Positions 11,361-23,779 of a stretch of DNA of 64,000 bases are shown piece after piece. Each line of letters opens with the position of its first letter. The stretch's first letter is position 1. Source of the stretch: Anaeramoeba ignava. Its lineage: Eukaryota; Metamonada; Anaeramoebidae. The position numbers and the translations under genes were made by a program. The stretch is taken from positions 332,501 to 396,500 of the forward strand of contig JAPDFW010000070.1 of NCBI GenBank assembly GCA_028826165.1. The letters run 5' to 3'. The notes beneath the pieces are model-generated. The model saw only the letters and a list, made by a program, of their open reading frames with translations, had not been told where the DNA came from and searched no databases.

Positions 11361-12595
11361 CTATTTTTGATTTGTATCATGTTCTGAATCATTTTCTGTA
11401 GAAGAATGATTTGAATCAGAACTATTTCCATTTTTTTTAGGTTCTTCTTCTTGTTTTTTCTTTTGATATAGTTCAAGTTCAATCAAATATTTTTGTTTAA
11501 GCTCTTCTGCTTGATCTAGAAAAGTCTAAAAAATTAAATTAAATTAAATTAAATTAAATTAAATTAAATCAAATTGAAAAATTACTTTTTTTTCTTCATC
11601 AGAAAGAATTCTCCATTTTTCACCAGTTAATTTCCCTAATTCTGTAATTTTCATTTTAGGATTTAATTGTTTGATTTGGGGACGAATATGATGAGCAAAA
11701 AGAAGATATCCAGTAGGAGGTTTTCGAGGTTTGTTTGGATCCAAAGGAGAAACTCTTGGTTTTGAGTTTTTTTTTTCAACTTCTTCTGGAAATTTTTTTG
11801 ATTTACTTCTTGTTCTGACACCTTTTTCAATTGGAGAAGATGTTGGAGATGAAGAAAGACTTTCTGAAAGATCAGGATGAGCTTCATTATATTCCTCCAT
11901 TTTTTTGTGATATTCTTGTAGTTTTTGTTGATAGATTTGTTTTTCAGTTTCAGCAAGATTTTTATAAATCTAAAAATAAATAGAATGAAGAAAAAATAAA
12001 AAAGTAATTTTTGGATTGAATAAATAAAAAATAAAAAAGCGAAAATTAAAAAATAAAAAAAAAGGGAAAATTAAAAATTAAAAATAGAATTTGAAATTGA
12101 GAAAAAGTTTGTTTTAGATTTTGTTTTTGAGTTTAGGATTAAATTAGTTATTTTTTTTGTGTATTATTGTTTGTTTTCGTTGAATTACTCTTTAAGAAAA
12201 AAAAATTTTTTTTCAAAACAAAAACAAAGGAATTATTAAGAAAAATGCCAAAAATAAAAAGCAATAAAAATGAAAAAAACTAAAGATGAGATTCTGAATA
12301 AACAAAAAGTGAGGGTGATTAAAATGAAATGCGAAAATAGACTTACTTGTTTTTTATCAGGGTCACACTTGCTCCAAGCCTTTCCAATTAGTTTTCCTAA
12401 CTCGCTGACTGTAATTCCTTTGTGAACGGAAATGAGATGAGGTCTCATCTCTTGAGCAAACATGAAAAAAGCGTTTTGAGGATATTTTGGTCTTTGTGGC
12501 ATTGCTTCATTTTCAACTGCCTTTGTTGTTTGTTTTGGTTCTTTTTGTTCTTTTGATTCTTTTGTTTGTTTTTGCTTTTCTTCTTCTGAATTCAT
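11361..12595 (-). CDS. HMGB-like protein with two HMG boxes
   Basis: Non-sequence-specific DNA-bending chromatin protein. Three exons, 12347-12595, 11586-11969 and 11361-11525, give 265 residues. Box A (about residues 33-103) starts RPKYPQNAFFMFAQEMRP and continues SELGKLIGKAW, then IYKNLAETEKQIY. Box B (about 155-232) has KPPTGYLLFAHHIRP, ELGKLTGEKW and TFLDQAEELKQKY. A basic, Ser-rich linker (RTRSKSKKF) separates them, and the tail is acidic/Ser-rich (SSTENDSEHD), as in metazoan HMGB. Both introns are phase 0 and interrupt the two boxes at the same alignment position. The N-terminal 30 residues are Lys/Glu/Gln-rich. Assignment is secure; a ribosomal-DNA factor of the UBF type would have more boxes. 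Confidence 0.92.
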
Positions 12596-14133
12596 TTCTG
12601 TTTATTTGAAAAAAAAAATGTTAATTTGTGATCTTGATTACAAAAGGATTTAATTATTTGTTTTAATTGTTTTGTTTTTTTGTTTTTGTTTTGTTTTGCT
12701 AGATTTGATTGTTCAACGAAAAAAAAAATTTAGAAGAAAAAAATAAAAAATCAAATCAAAGAAGATCAAAAAAAAAAAATAATTTTAAAAAAAGATAGTA
12801 AAAAAAAAGTGATCAATATAAATGAAAGAAATAAATGAAAATGAAAGGATTAAAAAATTTTCTCAATATAAAAAGTATAAAAATTAAAAAAAACAACAAG
12901 GAATAAAAATGAGAAAAAAAAAAAAAAAATTTTTTAATAAAAGAAATTTCTTAAGAAATTTAAACAAAAATTTAAAAAGAAATTTTTTAAAATTAAATTG
13001 AATTGAGTTGTATTGAATTGGTTTGAATGGATCCCTTTTTTCATTTTTAATTATTATTGCTATTTTTTCTTTTAATTTTTCGATTTAAGAAAATTCGTTT
13101 TGTTATTTAACTTTTAATTGAATTTTTTAAAAAAAGAATAAGAAAATTTGTTTTTCTTATTCTTTTTTTAAATTTTTTAATTAATTTTTTATTAGTTTTG
13201 TGATCATTCTTTTATTTAAAAAGAATTGAATGGCAAAAAAAAAAACAACTCATAATTAAAAAAATTAATCAATTAATTAAGAAATCCCCTAATTAATATA
13301 ATTTTATTTTTTTATATTTTATTTATAACGGAAAAAAGCAATTTAAATTTTAATTAAGATCAATAGTGTTCTTTTCATTTTGTAATTTTTTAATTTATAT
13401 ATAGATTTATAGATTTAAATAGCCAATTTTTAATTATAAAATTTTCAAATATTAAAAAAATCAATTAAAATCAATGAAATTTAAATAAATTAAATTAAAT
13501 CCGGAAAAGTTAAAAATAAACCCAATATAAAGATAATTATTTATTTAAAAAGTGAATAGAAAAGAGATCGATTAAATTTGATTGAAAAAGAAGAACAAAT
13601 TTATTTTTAAAAAATAATCATTAACAAAAAATATAAAATGGAGTAAATAACTTACAAAAAATGAACCGGAATTAAAAAAAAATTGAAAATAAAAATAATA
13701 AAGAAAAAAAAAGAAAAAATAAAAATAAATTTTTTAAAATGATCATCTTTTGTTTTATTTACTATTTTTATTTAAATTGATTCTAATAATATAATTTTTT
13801 TAAAAAGCAAAAATCAAATCAAATTAAAAATAAAAATAAAATCTTATTAAAAAAAATTTTTAATTAATTTTGATGAAAGAAGAAGAAAAAAAAAAAAGAA
13901 GAAAAAAAAATTAAATTAAAAAAGGAGAAAAAAAATAAATATAATAATTAGTCATTTTTATTTAAAATAAAAAAATAAAAATTTTAATTTTTTTAATTTC
14001 ATTTTTTTTTTTATTATTCATTTTTTTTTAAAATAATTTTATAAATTAAAAAAAAATAAAAACAAAAAAAAAGCAAAAAATCAAAATATTTATAATTAAA
14101 GAATAATTAAAGAATAATAATTGAATAATAATA
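12596..14133. other. 1.5-kb divergent spacer between HMGB and formin
   Basis: AT-rich with mixed A and T runs and no tandem unit I can define. No ORF with protein-like composition. It should hold both promoters; TTTTAATTTC followed by a T run and TTATTATTCATTTTTTTTT lies at 13990-14030, just before the formin start. Confidence 0.5.
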
Positions 14134-17100
14134 ATGGGTTTATTTGGTAAAGGAAAAAAGAAAAAAGAAAAAGATAAACAAACTGAAACAAATGAACAAT
14201 CAAGACCAAAAATACAAATGGATTCTTTACCTCCAATGCCACCACAAGATGAATTAAATGATATGTTTTCAAATCTTCTTGTAAAAATAAAATCAACCAA
14301 AAAAATTCCATTTCTTTCTTTAAAATTTTTTTAAACTGAGAACAAAAAAAAAATTTAACCGAAATTTACGAAAAATTTTAATTATTAAAATATAAATAAA
14401 ATTATAAATAAAATTATAAATATAAATTATAAATTAAATTATAAATAAAATTATAAATTAAATTATAAATTAAATTATAAATAAAATTATAAATAAAATT
14501 ATAAATTAAATTATAAATTAAATTATAAATAAAATTATAAATAAAATTATAAAATAAATTATAAATAAAATTATTAATAAAATTATAAATTAAATTATAA
14601 ATAAAATTATAAATAAAATTATAAATAAAATTATAAAATAAAATTAAAAATTATAAAATAAATAAAATTAAATTATAAATAAAAATTATAAATTATAAAT
14701 TAAATAAATTATAAATAAAAAAAAAATTATAAATTAAAATTATAAATAAAATTATAAATAAAAATAAATAAAATAAATTAAATTATAAATAAAATTATAA
14801 ATAAAATTATAAATAAAAATTAAATATAAATAAAAAAATTATAAATAAAAAATAAATAAAATTATAAATAAAATTATAAATAAAAAAATAAATAAAATTA
14901 TAAATAAAATTATAAATTAAATTATAAATTAAAATTATAAATAAAATTATAAATAAAATTATAAATAAAATTAAACAAAATAAAAATTATAAATTAAATT
15001 ATAAAAAATTATAAATAAAATTATAAATTAAATTATAAATAAAATTAAATTAAAAAAAAATTATAAAAAAAATTAAAATTATAAATAAAATTATAAATAA
15101 AATTATAAATAAAATTATAAATAAAAATTATAAATAAAAATTATAAATTAAAAATTATAAATAAAATTATAAATAAAATTATAAATAAAATTATAAAAAT
15201 AAAAATATAAATAAAAAAATTATAAATAAATTATAAATTAAAATAAATAAAATTATAAAATAAAAAATATAAAAAATATAAATAAAATATAAATAAAATT
15301 AAATAAATTAAATAAAATTATAAATAAAATTATAAATTATAAATAAAATTATAAATAAATAAAATTATAAATAAAATTATAAATAAAATATAAAATAAAA
15401 TTATAAATAAATTATAAAATAAAATTATAAATAAAATTATAAATAAAAAATTAAATAAATATAAATAAAATTAAAATAAATAAAATTATAAATAAAATTA
15501 TAAATTAAAATTATAAATAAAAAATAAAATTATAAATAATAAAATATAAATAAAATTATAAAAATTATAAATTAAATTATAAATAAAAATTAAAATTAAA
15601 ATTATAAATTAAAATAAAATATAAAATAAAATTATAAATAAAATTATAAATTAAATTATAAATTAAATTATAAATAAAATTATAAATTAAAATAAATATA
15701 AAATTATAAATAAAATTATAAATAAAATTATAAATAAAATTATAAATAAAATTATAAATAAAATTATAAATTAAATTATAAATAAAATTATAAATTAAAT
15801 TATTTAAAAAATATAAAATTTTTTTTCATAATTTTTAGACAGAGTTAGGAGTTCCAGATTCTAAAAGAAAACAAATGGAGGCATTAGCAAATGAACGTAA
15901 ATGGCTCTTATTATTTCAACATAAAAGCAAAGAAGAAGAAAAGGTTTAAAAAAAATTAAAATTAAAATCAAAATTAAAATCAAAATTAAAATCAAAATTA
16001 AAATTAAAATTAAAATTAAAATTAAAATTAAAATTAAAATTAAAATTAAAATTAAAATTAAAATTAAAATTAAAATTAAAAATTAAAATTAAAATTAAAA
16101 TTAAAATTTAAATTAAAATTAAAATTAAAAATAAAATTAAAATTAAAATTAAAATTAAAATTAAAATTAAAATTAAAATTAAAATTAAAATTAAAATTAA
16201 AATTAAAATTAAAATTAAAATTAAAATTAAAATTAAAATTAAAATTAAAATTAAAATTAAAATTAAAATTAAAATTAAAATTAAAATTAAAATTTGAATA
16301 TAAATTTTTTGAAACAAAATAAAAAGAAATTCAAAAAATCAACAGGAAAAGAAGAAGAAAACGCACCAAAAACATTTATAGATCGAGTTACACAAGAATT
16401 ATCATTAGAAACAGTATCACAATTACGAACAGCATTATCATCCAATCCAATATCATGGATTACTGAATTTGTAAATCACAACGGATTAACGGTATTATTT
16501 CAAAAACTAGAAGAAGTAACAAAATCAAGCATCAAAACAGATCAAGATTGGAACGTTCAACACGAATTAATTAAGTGTTTGAAGGCTTTAATGAACAATC
16601 AAATTGGACTTGAAGCTGTACTTTCTGAGCAACACAACATTTTCAAGATAGCGATGAGTCTTAATTCATCGAAATGGGGATTATTGACAACTGTTGTTGA
16701 ACTTTTAGCTGCAGTTTGTCTTGTGCCACCAAATGGCCATAAATATGTTCTTGAATCACTATCGTTTGTGCGAGAATATGCAAAGCAAAAATCACGGTTC
16801 TCAATTTTAATGTCACATTTACAAAGAAGCACAAAAGATAAAAGTTCACTTGATTTTAAGGTTTCTGTGATGATGTTTATTAATACACTTGTGAATTCAC
16901 CGGATGATATTTTCTTCCGAATTGAATTACGTAAAGAATTTGCTATTCTTGGAATTCGAAGAATGATTGAGAAGTTGAAGTCGAATAAGTTTCCTGAACT
17001 TCAAACACAAATTGAAATGTTTCTTGAAGAGTGGAAAAGTGATGAACAAGAGACTGGAGAGGAAATCCATGATATTCCGCAAAGAAATGAGAATGATCCT

Positions 17101-20100
17101 GATGAAGTTTTTAATTATTTGAAAGATAATATTATTCATACTGAGTATGAAAAACATTTTATGTCGTTGTTGAATTCTTTGTGTGATGCTTCTTATGATA
17201 CTAGTTTAGATATTTGGTCAACTATTGATGCATTGACTACGAGAACTATTGAATTAGCAGCAAATCGGGAAGAAGATGGTTAATATTAATTTAAAATCAA
17301 AATTAAAATTTATTTATAAAATTAAAATTAAAATTTATTAAATTAAAATTAATTTAAAATTTATTTATTAAATTAAAATTTATTTATTAAATTAAAATTT
17401 ATTTAAATTAAAATTAATTTAAAATTTATTTATTAAATTAAAATTAAAATTTATTTATTTATTAAATTAAAATCAAAATTAAAATTAAAATTAAAATTTA
17501 TTTATAAAATTAAATCAAAAAAGCCCAAAGCTTATTATTCTTAATCCAAGGACAAGGAGAAAGCGATCGAATCAAAGAACTTGAAACATATGTACTTCGA
17601 CAAAAAGAAGAATTAGAAGAACTTGACAAGAACATTTCAGCAGTAGTCAAAGCAGCAACATTAAAGATGAACGAACTAACAACAATAATCAAATCAACAA
17701 CGGGATAGAATAAAAACACTTGAAGGAATGAAGAGCAGCACAGTAGTAGATGATGAGCAAGTGTTGGGACTTCAAGTGCAAGTGGAATCATTGATAAAAG
17801 AAAGAAACGAATTAGAAAAGCGTGTGAATGAACTAGAGAACAAGATGGGATTTAATGATGATGAAGGCACAAAGGTGATCATTGTTGAACTTAATGAAAG
17901 AATCATTGGGCTCAATGCACAAATTGAAGAGCAAAGACAAACCATTACTTCCCTTACTGAAGACATTGAGACTTACCAACAGACTATTCTTCTTCTTCAG
18001 GAAGAATATGAGAATGCTCAAGAACAGCTAAGAGAGCATCTTGAGGAAGATGATGAAGTTGAAAAGAAACCTCAAAGAGATTCAAAAAATATTCGTGAAC
18101 TTAAGGAACAGTTGGATAAGGCCAATAGAGAGCTTGAAGAAACAAAACAAGAATTAAAAGCAACACAAGAACTTCTTGATGAAGAGATTACTCAACCGAA
18201 AGGAAAAGTTACTGATGGAGATACTATGGGTAAGAAAGAAAAATTCATTTTGAAAATTCATTTTAAAATTAAAATTAAAATTCATTATAAAATTAAAATT
18301 AAAAATTCATTTTAAAATTAAAATTATAATTAAAATTAAAATTCAAAATTAAAATTAAAATTAAAATTAAAAATTAAAATTATAATTAAAATTAAAATTA
18401 AAATTAAAATTCAAATTAAAATTCAAAATTCATTTTAAAATTATAATTCATTTTAAAATTAAAAATTAAAATTAAAAATTCATTTTAAAAAAATTCATTT
18501 TAAAAATTATAAAGGAGACTCAGACAAGGACGAAGAAATCTTCCTCTTGAAACAACAAATAGAACAACTCAGTAACGATTGCGCTGCATTCCAAAGAGTT
18601 TTGTCAAACACAAGAACAAAATACGAAGAACAAATTGACGAATTAACAGAACAATTACAATTGTACCAGAAAGGAGACGAAAAGGTTTCAAGCATCTGGC
18701 AGAAAAGATATCAGCTTCTAGACAACGAGAAGAACGAGGAAATAAGAAAAATGGAGGAAAACATGGTTCTTCTTAAAGAGGAATACAGTTCAGAAATCAA
18801 GGAACTCAACAGCTTAGTTGCTAACCTCCAAAACGACTCGGATAACTACCAAAGAACAATCAGCATTGTGAAGGAAACATACCAGAATCAGATCTCAGAA
18901 CTTACACAGAGATTGGAGAGTAAGGCACAAATAACAAGCGAATATCGCGAACTTAAAAGTGTTGAAGCTGAAAAAGAAACACTTGAAAAAATGTTGAGTG
19001 ACTCAAAAGAGAAATACCAAGAGGAGAAGCTAATCAACGACCAGACAGTCTCTAATCTTCGACAAATTGTCCGCGACATGGAAGACGATGCTAAGAATCA
19101 ACAACAAGCATTGGATCTTCTCCACGAACGCGTTCAGGAGCTTGAGGACGACGCAACAGCATACCAACGCGCATTGATGAGCATGAAACTCGGATACGAG
19201 GAACAACTCCAACAGGCGCAGGAGGAGCTCGAGTCTCTCAGAGAAAATGCACAAATGAGCGATCAAAAAGATAGCTCGCAGATAGCTGTCAAAAGTGACA
19301 GCAAAGAGGAACTTGCAAACCTAAGGCGCCAAAATAATATGCTCATATCAAAAACAAAGGACATGGAAGCATATGAGCGTATGATGTCTTCTTTGCGGAA
19401 GGAAGTCGAAGATCTCAAGAAAGAAAGCCAGAAACACGCTGCTCGTGCAGATGAGTTTACTGAGAAGTATGCGAAGGTGAAAGAGGAGCGAGCAAAAAGC
19501 GAAGAGATATATCAGAAAGACATTACGAAGCTGAAGGCGCAATTGTCATCGTTGCAGCTCTCTAACGAAGAACGGACAGAGACAACAGGGCCGCAGAATG
19601 GAGCTCGACAACCCGACACAAAGAGGTTTATAAACCTAGAGAACAAAGTGCGGATGCTGTCAACGGAACTGGCAAACGAACGCAGTCTTGCTAAGTTGAC
19701 CCAAAACACATTGCAAAAACGATATGAATCACAAGTTGAGGTTCTTCGGTCAAAATTACAGACAGCAGAAGCACAGATGCAGGAGATCAGCCAAGAGATG
19801 CTTCGCGAGCGACGGGAGATGGAGGAGCAAATGCGGAAGATGATGGAGTCTTCACGGATGCTGAGCGGAAAAAAACAAGATCGAAGAGAGAATCTGCGAG
19901 AAATTCAGAAGGGAACTCCAGTTAAACAAGGGGAATTAAGCGATGAAATGGGGGCTCAAGAGATATCACTGATGCGACAGGGATACGAGCAGCGGATCAA
20001 GTCACTGAACACACAGCTAGCAACTTACATGGATTTAGAGAAGAAACACAAGGAGGAGATTGAGGAATTGCGACGTTCATACGAAGCGAAGATATCAGCT

Positions 20101-21696
20101 ATTTCACGATATGTAACCCCCACTGAAACCCCGTCACTTGAAACCCCGCAGGATGACAGTGACAGCACACAAACCCCTCTTAAAACATCAGGCAAATACT
20201 CAAGACCTCTTCCTAGAGGCAGGCGCACTGGCGGCGGTTTCACTGCCCAAAGAAGACAATTCGAGGACACCATCCGCAAGCTCGAAACTGAGGTCGCCGC
20301 TCTTAAACGCAAGCTCGCAGAGGCAAAGCCTGAAACAGAAGACTCCCAACAAGCTCTTGCTTTGGAGCTTTTCAGCGGCGTTGGAAACACACAGTTCGTC
20401 CCGAGAGTCTTTGAGAAGAGAAAAGAAGCAAAACCAAATCCTGATCCTTCGGTTCCAATGAAAAATCTGAATTGGAGTAGAATTTCTAACGCTCGTGTCG
20501 AAAAAACAATTTGGAATAATCTTTCAGACCAAGAAGTCCAGATAAACAAATCCGCGTTGGAAGCTGCTTTCCGCTCAACTTCCTCCGGAGAAACAACCTC
20601 CACAAAATCAGGCCAAACAACAACATCCGCTCAAACATCTCGTTCAAAATCAAAATCTCAAACAGTTACAATTTTATCCCCCAAAAGATCTGAGGCAATT
20701 GCGCTCATGTTGTCCGGACTGCAAATATCCTTCCTCGGAATCAAAGAGGCCGTTCTTTCTCTCGACGACGCGGCTCTCACTACCGACCAATTGATTCTTC
20801 TGCGCCAGAACGCACCGAAGGTTAGCGAGATTGAAGCACTTGAAGAGTTCCAGCACTTATCTCCCACACGTTTTGGAAAAGCGGAACAATTTTTCCTTCA
20901 GATCCGACACATTCCGCGCTTCTCTGCTCGTATTCAGGCCTGGATCTGCGAGCGTACATTCGCTGACAAAATCCAGAACATCTGCAGTCTTGCTGACGAT
21001 GTTATTGCAGCATGCAAAGAAATTCAGGAATCGGAAAAATTCTCTGCAGTTCTCTCCACAATCCTTGCCGTTGGAAACTACATGAACGGCGGAACTCACA
21101 AAGGTGGTGCCTATGGTTTCCGTGTCTCCACTCTTGTTAAACTCAACCAGATCCGCGGAACTGGATCTTTCCCAACACTTCTTCATTTCGTTGTCAACTT
21201 GGTCAAAACAAATCAACCCCAAAACGTCTCCTTTTCGGAACAAATTCCTCACATCTCAGGCGCAGCTAAAGCCTCAGGCAAGTTCATTTCAACAGAGGTT
21301 AACGAGATGACAAAGGATCTCAAAATTGTCGGTTTGGAAATTGAAAATTGCGCTGGCGAATCCACAGGAGAAGTGTTTAAGACCCGTATGCTTAAATTCT
21401 TTGCAAACGCCTCAAAACAACACAGGGAAATGGTCGAGAAAGTTAAGCTTATGGAAGACACGTTCAATTCAACTGCTGTTTTTTTCGGTGAAGAAATTGA
21501 AAATTCAGATCCTGCTAAATTCTTTACTGCTATTAATATCTTCATCTCTGCTTTCGACCGTATTGCTGCTGGTAAATCTCAGGAAGTTAAACCAAGATCC
21601 CAAACTAAATTCTTTAAAAAACAAGGAAATGTTGGTGTTGTTGATGGTTTGATTAATTCTTTAAAGAGTGGAAGAATTTCAAAACAATGGAATTAA
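14134..21696 (+). CDS. Diaphanous-type formin (GBD/FH3, coiled coil, FH2), with a +1 frame break
   Basis: Nucleates and elongates unbranched actin filaments, normally under Rho-GTPase control. Exons are 14134-14280, 15839-15943, 16327-17278, 17524-18229 (broken at 17706) and 18515-21696; skipping one base gives 1696 residues. Residues about 55-420 form the GBD/FH3 armadillo region (VPDSKRKQMEAL, WITEFVNHNGL, LKALMNNQIG, MMFINTLVNSP). A long coiled coil runs from about 430 to 1150. FH2 spans about 1285-1690: MKNLNWSRI, SPKRSEAIALML, then VGNYMNGGTHKGGAYGF followed by LVKLNQIRG, which keeps the conserved Ile and Lys of actin binding. No proline-rich FH1 is present: the residues before FH2 hold only scattered prolines. 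The last exon is visibly richer in GC than the first four. Confidence 0.93.
14281..15838 (+). repeat. Formin intron 1, (AAATTATAAATA)n-type array
   Basis: GT-AG intron of 1558 bases. From about 14385 to 15805 it is a degenerate tandem array of AAAATTATAAAT with AAATTATAAATT variants, A-rich on the coding strand. No exon-like island is visible. Confidence 0.85.
15944..16326 (+). repeat. Formin intron 2, (AAATTA)n array
   Basis: 383-base intron consisting of near-perfect AAATTA hexamers. The AAAAAG acceptor at 16326 was chosen because it keeps phase 0 between SKEEEK and KFKKSTG. The hexamer makes spurious Ile-Leu open frames on the opposite strand. Confidence 0.85.
17279..17523 (+). repeat. 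Formin intron 3, AAATTTATTTATTAAATTA array
   Basis: 245-base intron of imperfect AAATTTATTTATTAAATTA units. Donor GTTAAT, acceptor AAAAAAG, phase 1; the join reads REED-AQSLLFLIQ. Confidence 0.75.
17706..17708 (+). other. +1 frame break at TAG inside formin
   Basis: Incoming frame ends ACA ACG GGA TAG; skipping T17706 gives GGA AGA ATA AAA ACA and the frame runs on through the coiled coil. The shifted frame is closed upstream by a TAA at 17686-17688, so the shift must fall within about 18 bases of the TAG. The whole formin length becomes divisible by three only with this +1 step. Confidence 0.6.
18230..18514 (+). repeat. Formin intron 4, ATTCATTTTAAAATTAAA array
   Basis: 285-base intron with donor GTAAGA and acceptor ATAAAG, composed of ATTCATTTTAAAATTAAA-like units. 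Phase 1; the join reads GDTM-GDSDKDEE. Confidence 0.75.
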
Positions 21697-21814
21697 TTCA
21701 ATTTCTTTTCTTAATTTCTTTTCAATTCAATTTTTTTCAATTTTTTTAAAACAAAAACAAGAAAAACAAAAAGAATAAAATCAGTTTGATTTTTAAATTT
21801 AATTTTAATAATTT

Positions 21815-23344
21815 TTATTTGAAATCATCTTCAATCCATTCATCGTCTTCATCCTCAAAATTATCAATTCCAAGTTGCTTTTCAAGATCACTAATCTTTT
21901 TCTTAGCAACTTTGTTCACTTCTTCAAGAATCTTATTCTTCTTTTTTGCTTTTTCCAATTTTTCAATTTCACGTTCATTTTCATCAATAATAATTCTATT
22001 TTTTTCAAATAACTCTTTCTGAACAGATTCCAAATCTCTCAGAAACCCTCCATTGTTCAAGCGCTCCTTTTCGGATGTCAGGTCGGTATTCTGCCGAAAA
22101 AGATCCTCGATCTGGGAAGTGAGTTTGGTGTTCTTATTCAAGAGATCTATGTTCATCTGGGCTTGTTCCAAAAGTTGTTTCTTTTGTTCCGCTAACTTTT
22201 CCGCTTCAAGTCGAGCCTTCTCGAGCTCGCCAATTAGAATCACTGTGAGTTTCTCGGCACTCTCAAAAGCGCCTTGATCATCAACAGGGCCTTGTTCAAG
22301 CTCCTGTTCAAGACTCGCAATTTCCTTTTGTTTTTCAATTAATTCCAAATTCTTTTTTTCATTTGTTTTTGATCTTAATTGAATTTCTTCCACAAGTTCA
22401 TGATCCTCTCTCTTGATCCTTGTGTTCTGGCCAAGAAGCGCATCAATACTCTGAGACAACCGCATGTTGTCCGAGATGATTGTGCTGCTGACTGCTGGCA
22501 TTGCTTTTTCGGTTTCCTTGTTTTGGCTCTTGGAGTCGTTCTCAGCTTTCAGGTTGTGTCTCTTGGTAATTCTTTTCACAGGCATCATGGTCTGTCTTCG
22601 GCCAAGTGTACCGGCTGTGTAGCGAGGACGCCTTGTTTTTTTGACGCCCAAGTTCTCATCTCCAACTGCATGTTTTTGAGATTTTTTCGGTTTTTTGGAT
22701 TTCTTTTTGGTTGGTGATTGAAGATCTTTATTGGGATTTAATTTATTGGAATTTTTCCCCAACGGTTTATTTTGTATGCGTCTTGGCGTTACAGCACCAC
22801 TTAGAATTGCTTTATTTGTATCAGCTTTTCTTCCTCTTGAAACTAGTGTTTTTGTGTTGATTTTCAAATTTAACCGACGTTTTTGTTGTTTTTCTTGATC
22901 ATCATTTTTCTCCTCAGAAACATCAACGTTTTCTTTTGAATTTTCTTTTGAAATTTCTTTTAAATTCTCTTTCGAAGTTTCTTTTGAATTCTCTTTTAAA
23001 TTCTCTTTTGAATTTTCTTTTGAATTTTCTTTTAAATTTTTTGAGTGTTTTTGCTCTTTTAATTTTTTCCGCATCTCCTTTTTTCCCATAACACGATCAT
23101 CTTCCTTCATCTCTGCCTGAGGACTTTTCCTAGAAATCATTGGTGATCTTCCGATCATTGCTACAGATTTCATGGGTCGAGTTAGTGATCGACCTGACTT
23201 TTGTGATCTCAACCGAGATATCTGAGGTTTTGGTTTCTCTGAATCTCCTGTATCCTGGTCATGAGATGAATCTCGCCGCAGTGAATCGCCTTTGTCCTTT
23301 CCTCTCGTCTTGCTTTTTGTTTCCAGCTTCTTCCTGTCTCTCAT
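21815..23344 (-). CDS. Coiled-coil protein with basic N-terminal half, function unknown
   Basis: 509 residues from the first in-frame ATG. The N-terminal half is basic and Ser/Arg/Lys-rich (SRLRSQKSGRSL, SPMISRKSP) with a Glu/Asn/Lys/Ser repeat (LKENSKENSKEN). The C-terminal half, from about residue 300, is a long coiled coil (LIEKQKEIASLEQELEQ) ending in an acidic DDEWIEDDF tail. The open frame actually continues upstream for another 76 codons to 23572 with the same composition, and is preceded by ATG AAA ATG TGA in that same frame, so the true start is unsettled. It is tail-to-tail with the formin, 118 bases apart, and shares its higher GC. A cytoskeletal role is possible but not shown. Confidence 0.7.
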   Translation of the reverse strand: MRDRKKLETKSKTRGKDKGDSLRRDSSHDQDTGDSEKPKPQISRLRSQKSGRSLTRPMKSVAMIGRSPMISRKSPQAEMKEDDRVMGKKEMRKKLKEQKHSKNLKENSKENSKENLKENSKETSKENLKEISKENSKENVDVSEEKNDDQEKQQKRRLNLKINTKTLVSRGRKADTNKAILSGAVTPRRIQNKPLGKNSNKLNPNKDLQSPTKKKSKKPKKSQKHAVGDENLGVKKTRRPRYTAGTLGRRQTMMPVKRITKRHNLKAENDSKSQNKETEKAMPAVSSTIISDNMRLSQSIDALLGQNTRIKREDHELVEEIQLRSKTNEKKNLELIEKQKEIASLEQELEQGPVDDQGAFESAEKLTVILIGELEKARLEAEKLAEQKKQLLEQAQMNIDLLNKNTKLTSQIEDLFRQNTDLTSEKERLNNGGFLRDLESVQKELFEKNRIIIDENEREIEKLEKAKKKNKILEEVNKVAKKKISDLEKQLGIDNFEDEDDEWIEDDFK

Positions 23345-23572
23345 GGGATATCGTATTTCTGTGTCAATTGCTTCGTGAGTTTTGATCTTTTTTTCTCCCC
23401 CAATTTTTCTTCTTGAGTCTATTTGAACCCCGCTTGTTTCCGCATCTTCTTTCTCTGGCTTTCTCCTTGTCTCCGTTTCTTGTGGTTTTGTCCGCTTCTT
23501 CTCTTCGGTGTCTTGTTTTTCTTCAACTGAAAAAAATCCTACTTTGCGTGATTTTTGATCTTTGTTTTTGGA

Positions 23573-23779
23573 TCACATTTTCATTATTGATTGCAAATAA
23601 ATTCAATTGTAATTATCCAGAAAAATTAGATTCCGTTCCATTTTCCATTCGCAAATGATTATGTTTTTTATTTAATTTTTTGGATTTTTTTTAATTTCGT
23701 TATTTTCCTCAATTTTATTTTTTTTTTTCGCTTGTTTTTAAACTAATTCGGATTGTTTTTTTGTTGTTCTCTTTTTCTT
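23573..23779. other. Short spacer upstream of the coiled-coil gene
   Basis: T-rich DNA between the coiled-coil gene and the LIM gene, both on the minus strand. It contains the ATG AAA ATG TGA string at 23573-23584 and no other gene. Confidence 0.4.

Noticed and set aside
11361-11363. HMGB stop TAG-A as another +1 shift site
   Set aside because: The shifted frame beyond it is mostly Phe/Leu from T runs, and HMGB proteins normally end after such an acidic tail.
16108-16317. Open frame of Ile-Leu repeats on the minus strand
   Set aside because: It is the complement of the AAATTA hexamer array in formin intron 2; the period of six keeps it open without selection.
20025-21545. Long antisense open frames opposite the formin FH2 region
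   Set aside because: Shadow frames favoured by the higher GC of this exon; no family signature and the sense strand has clear FH2 motifs.
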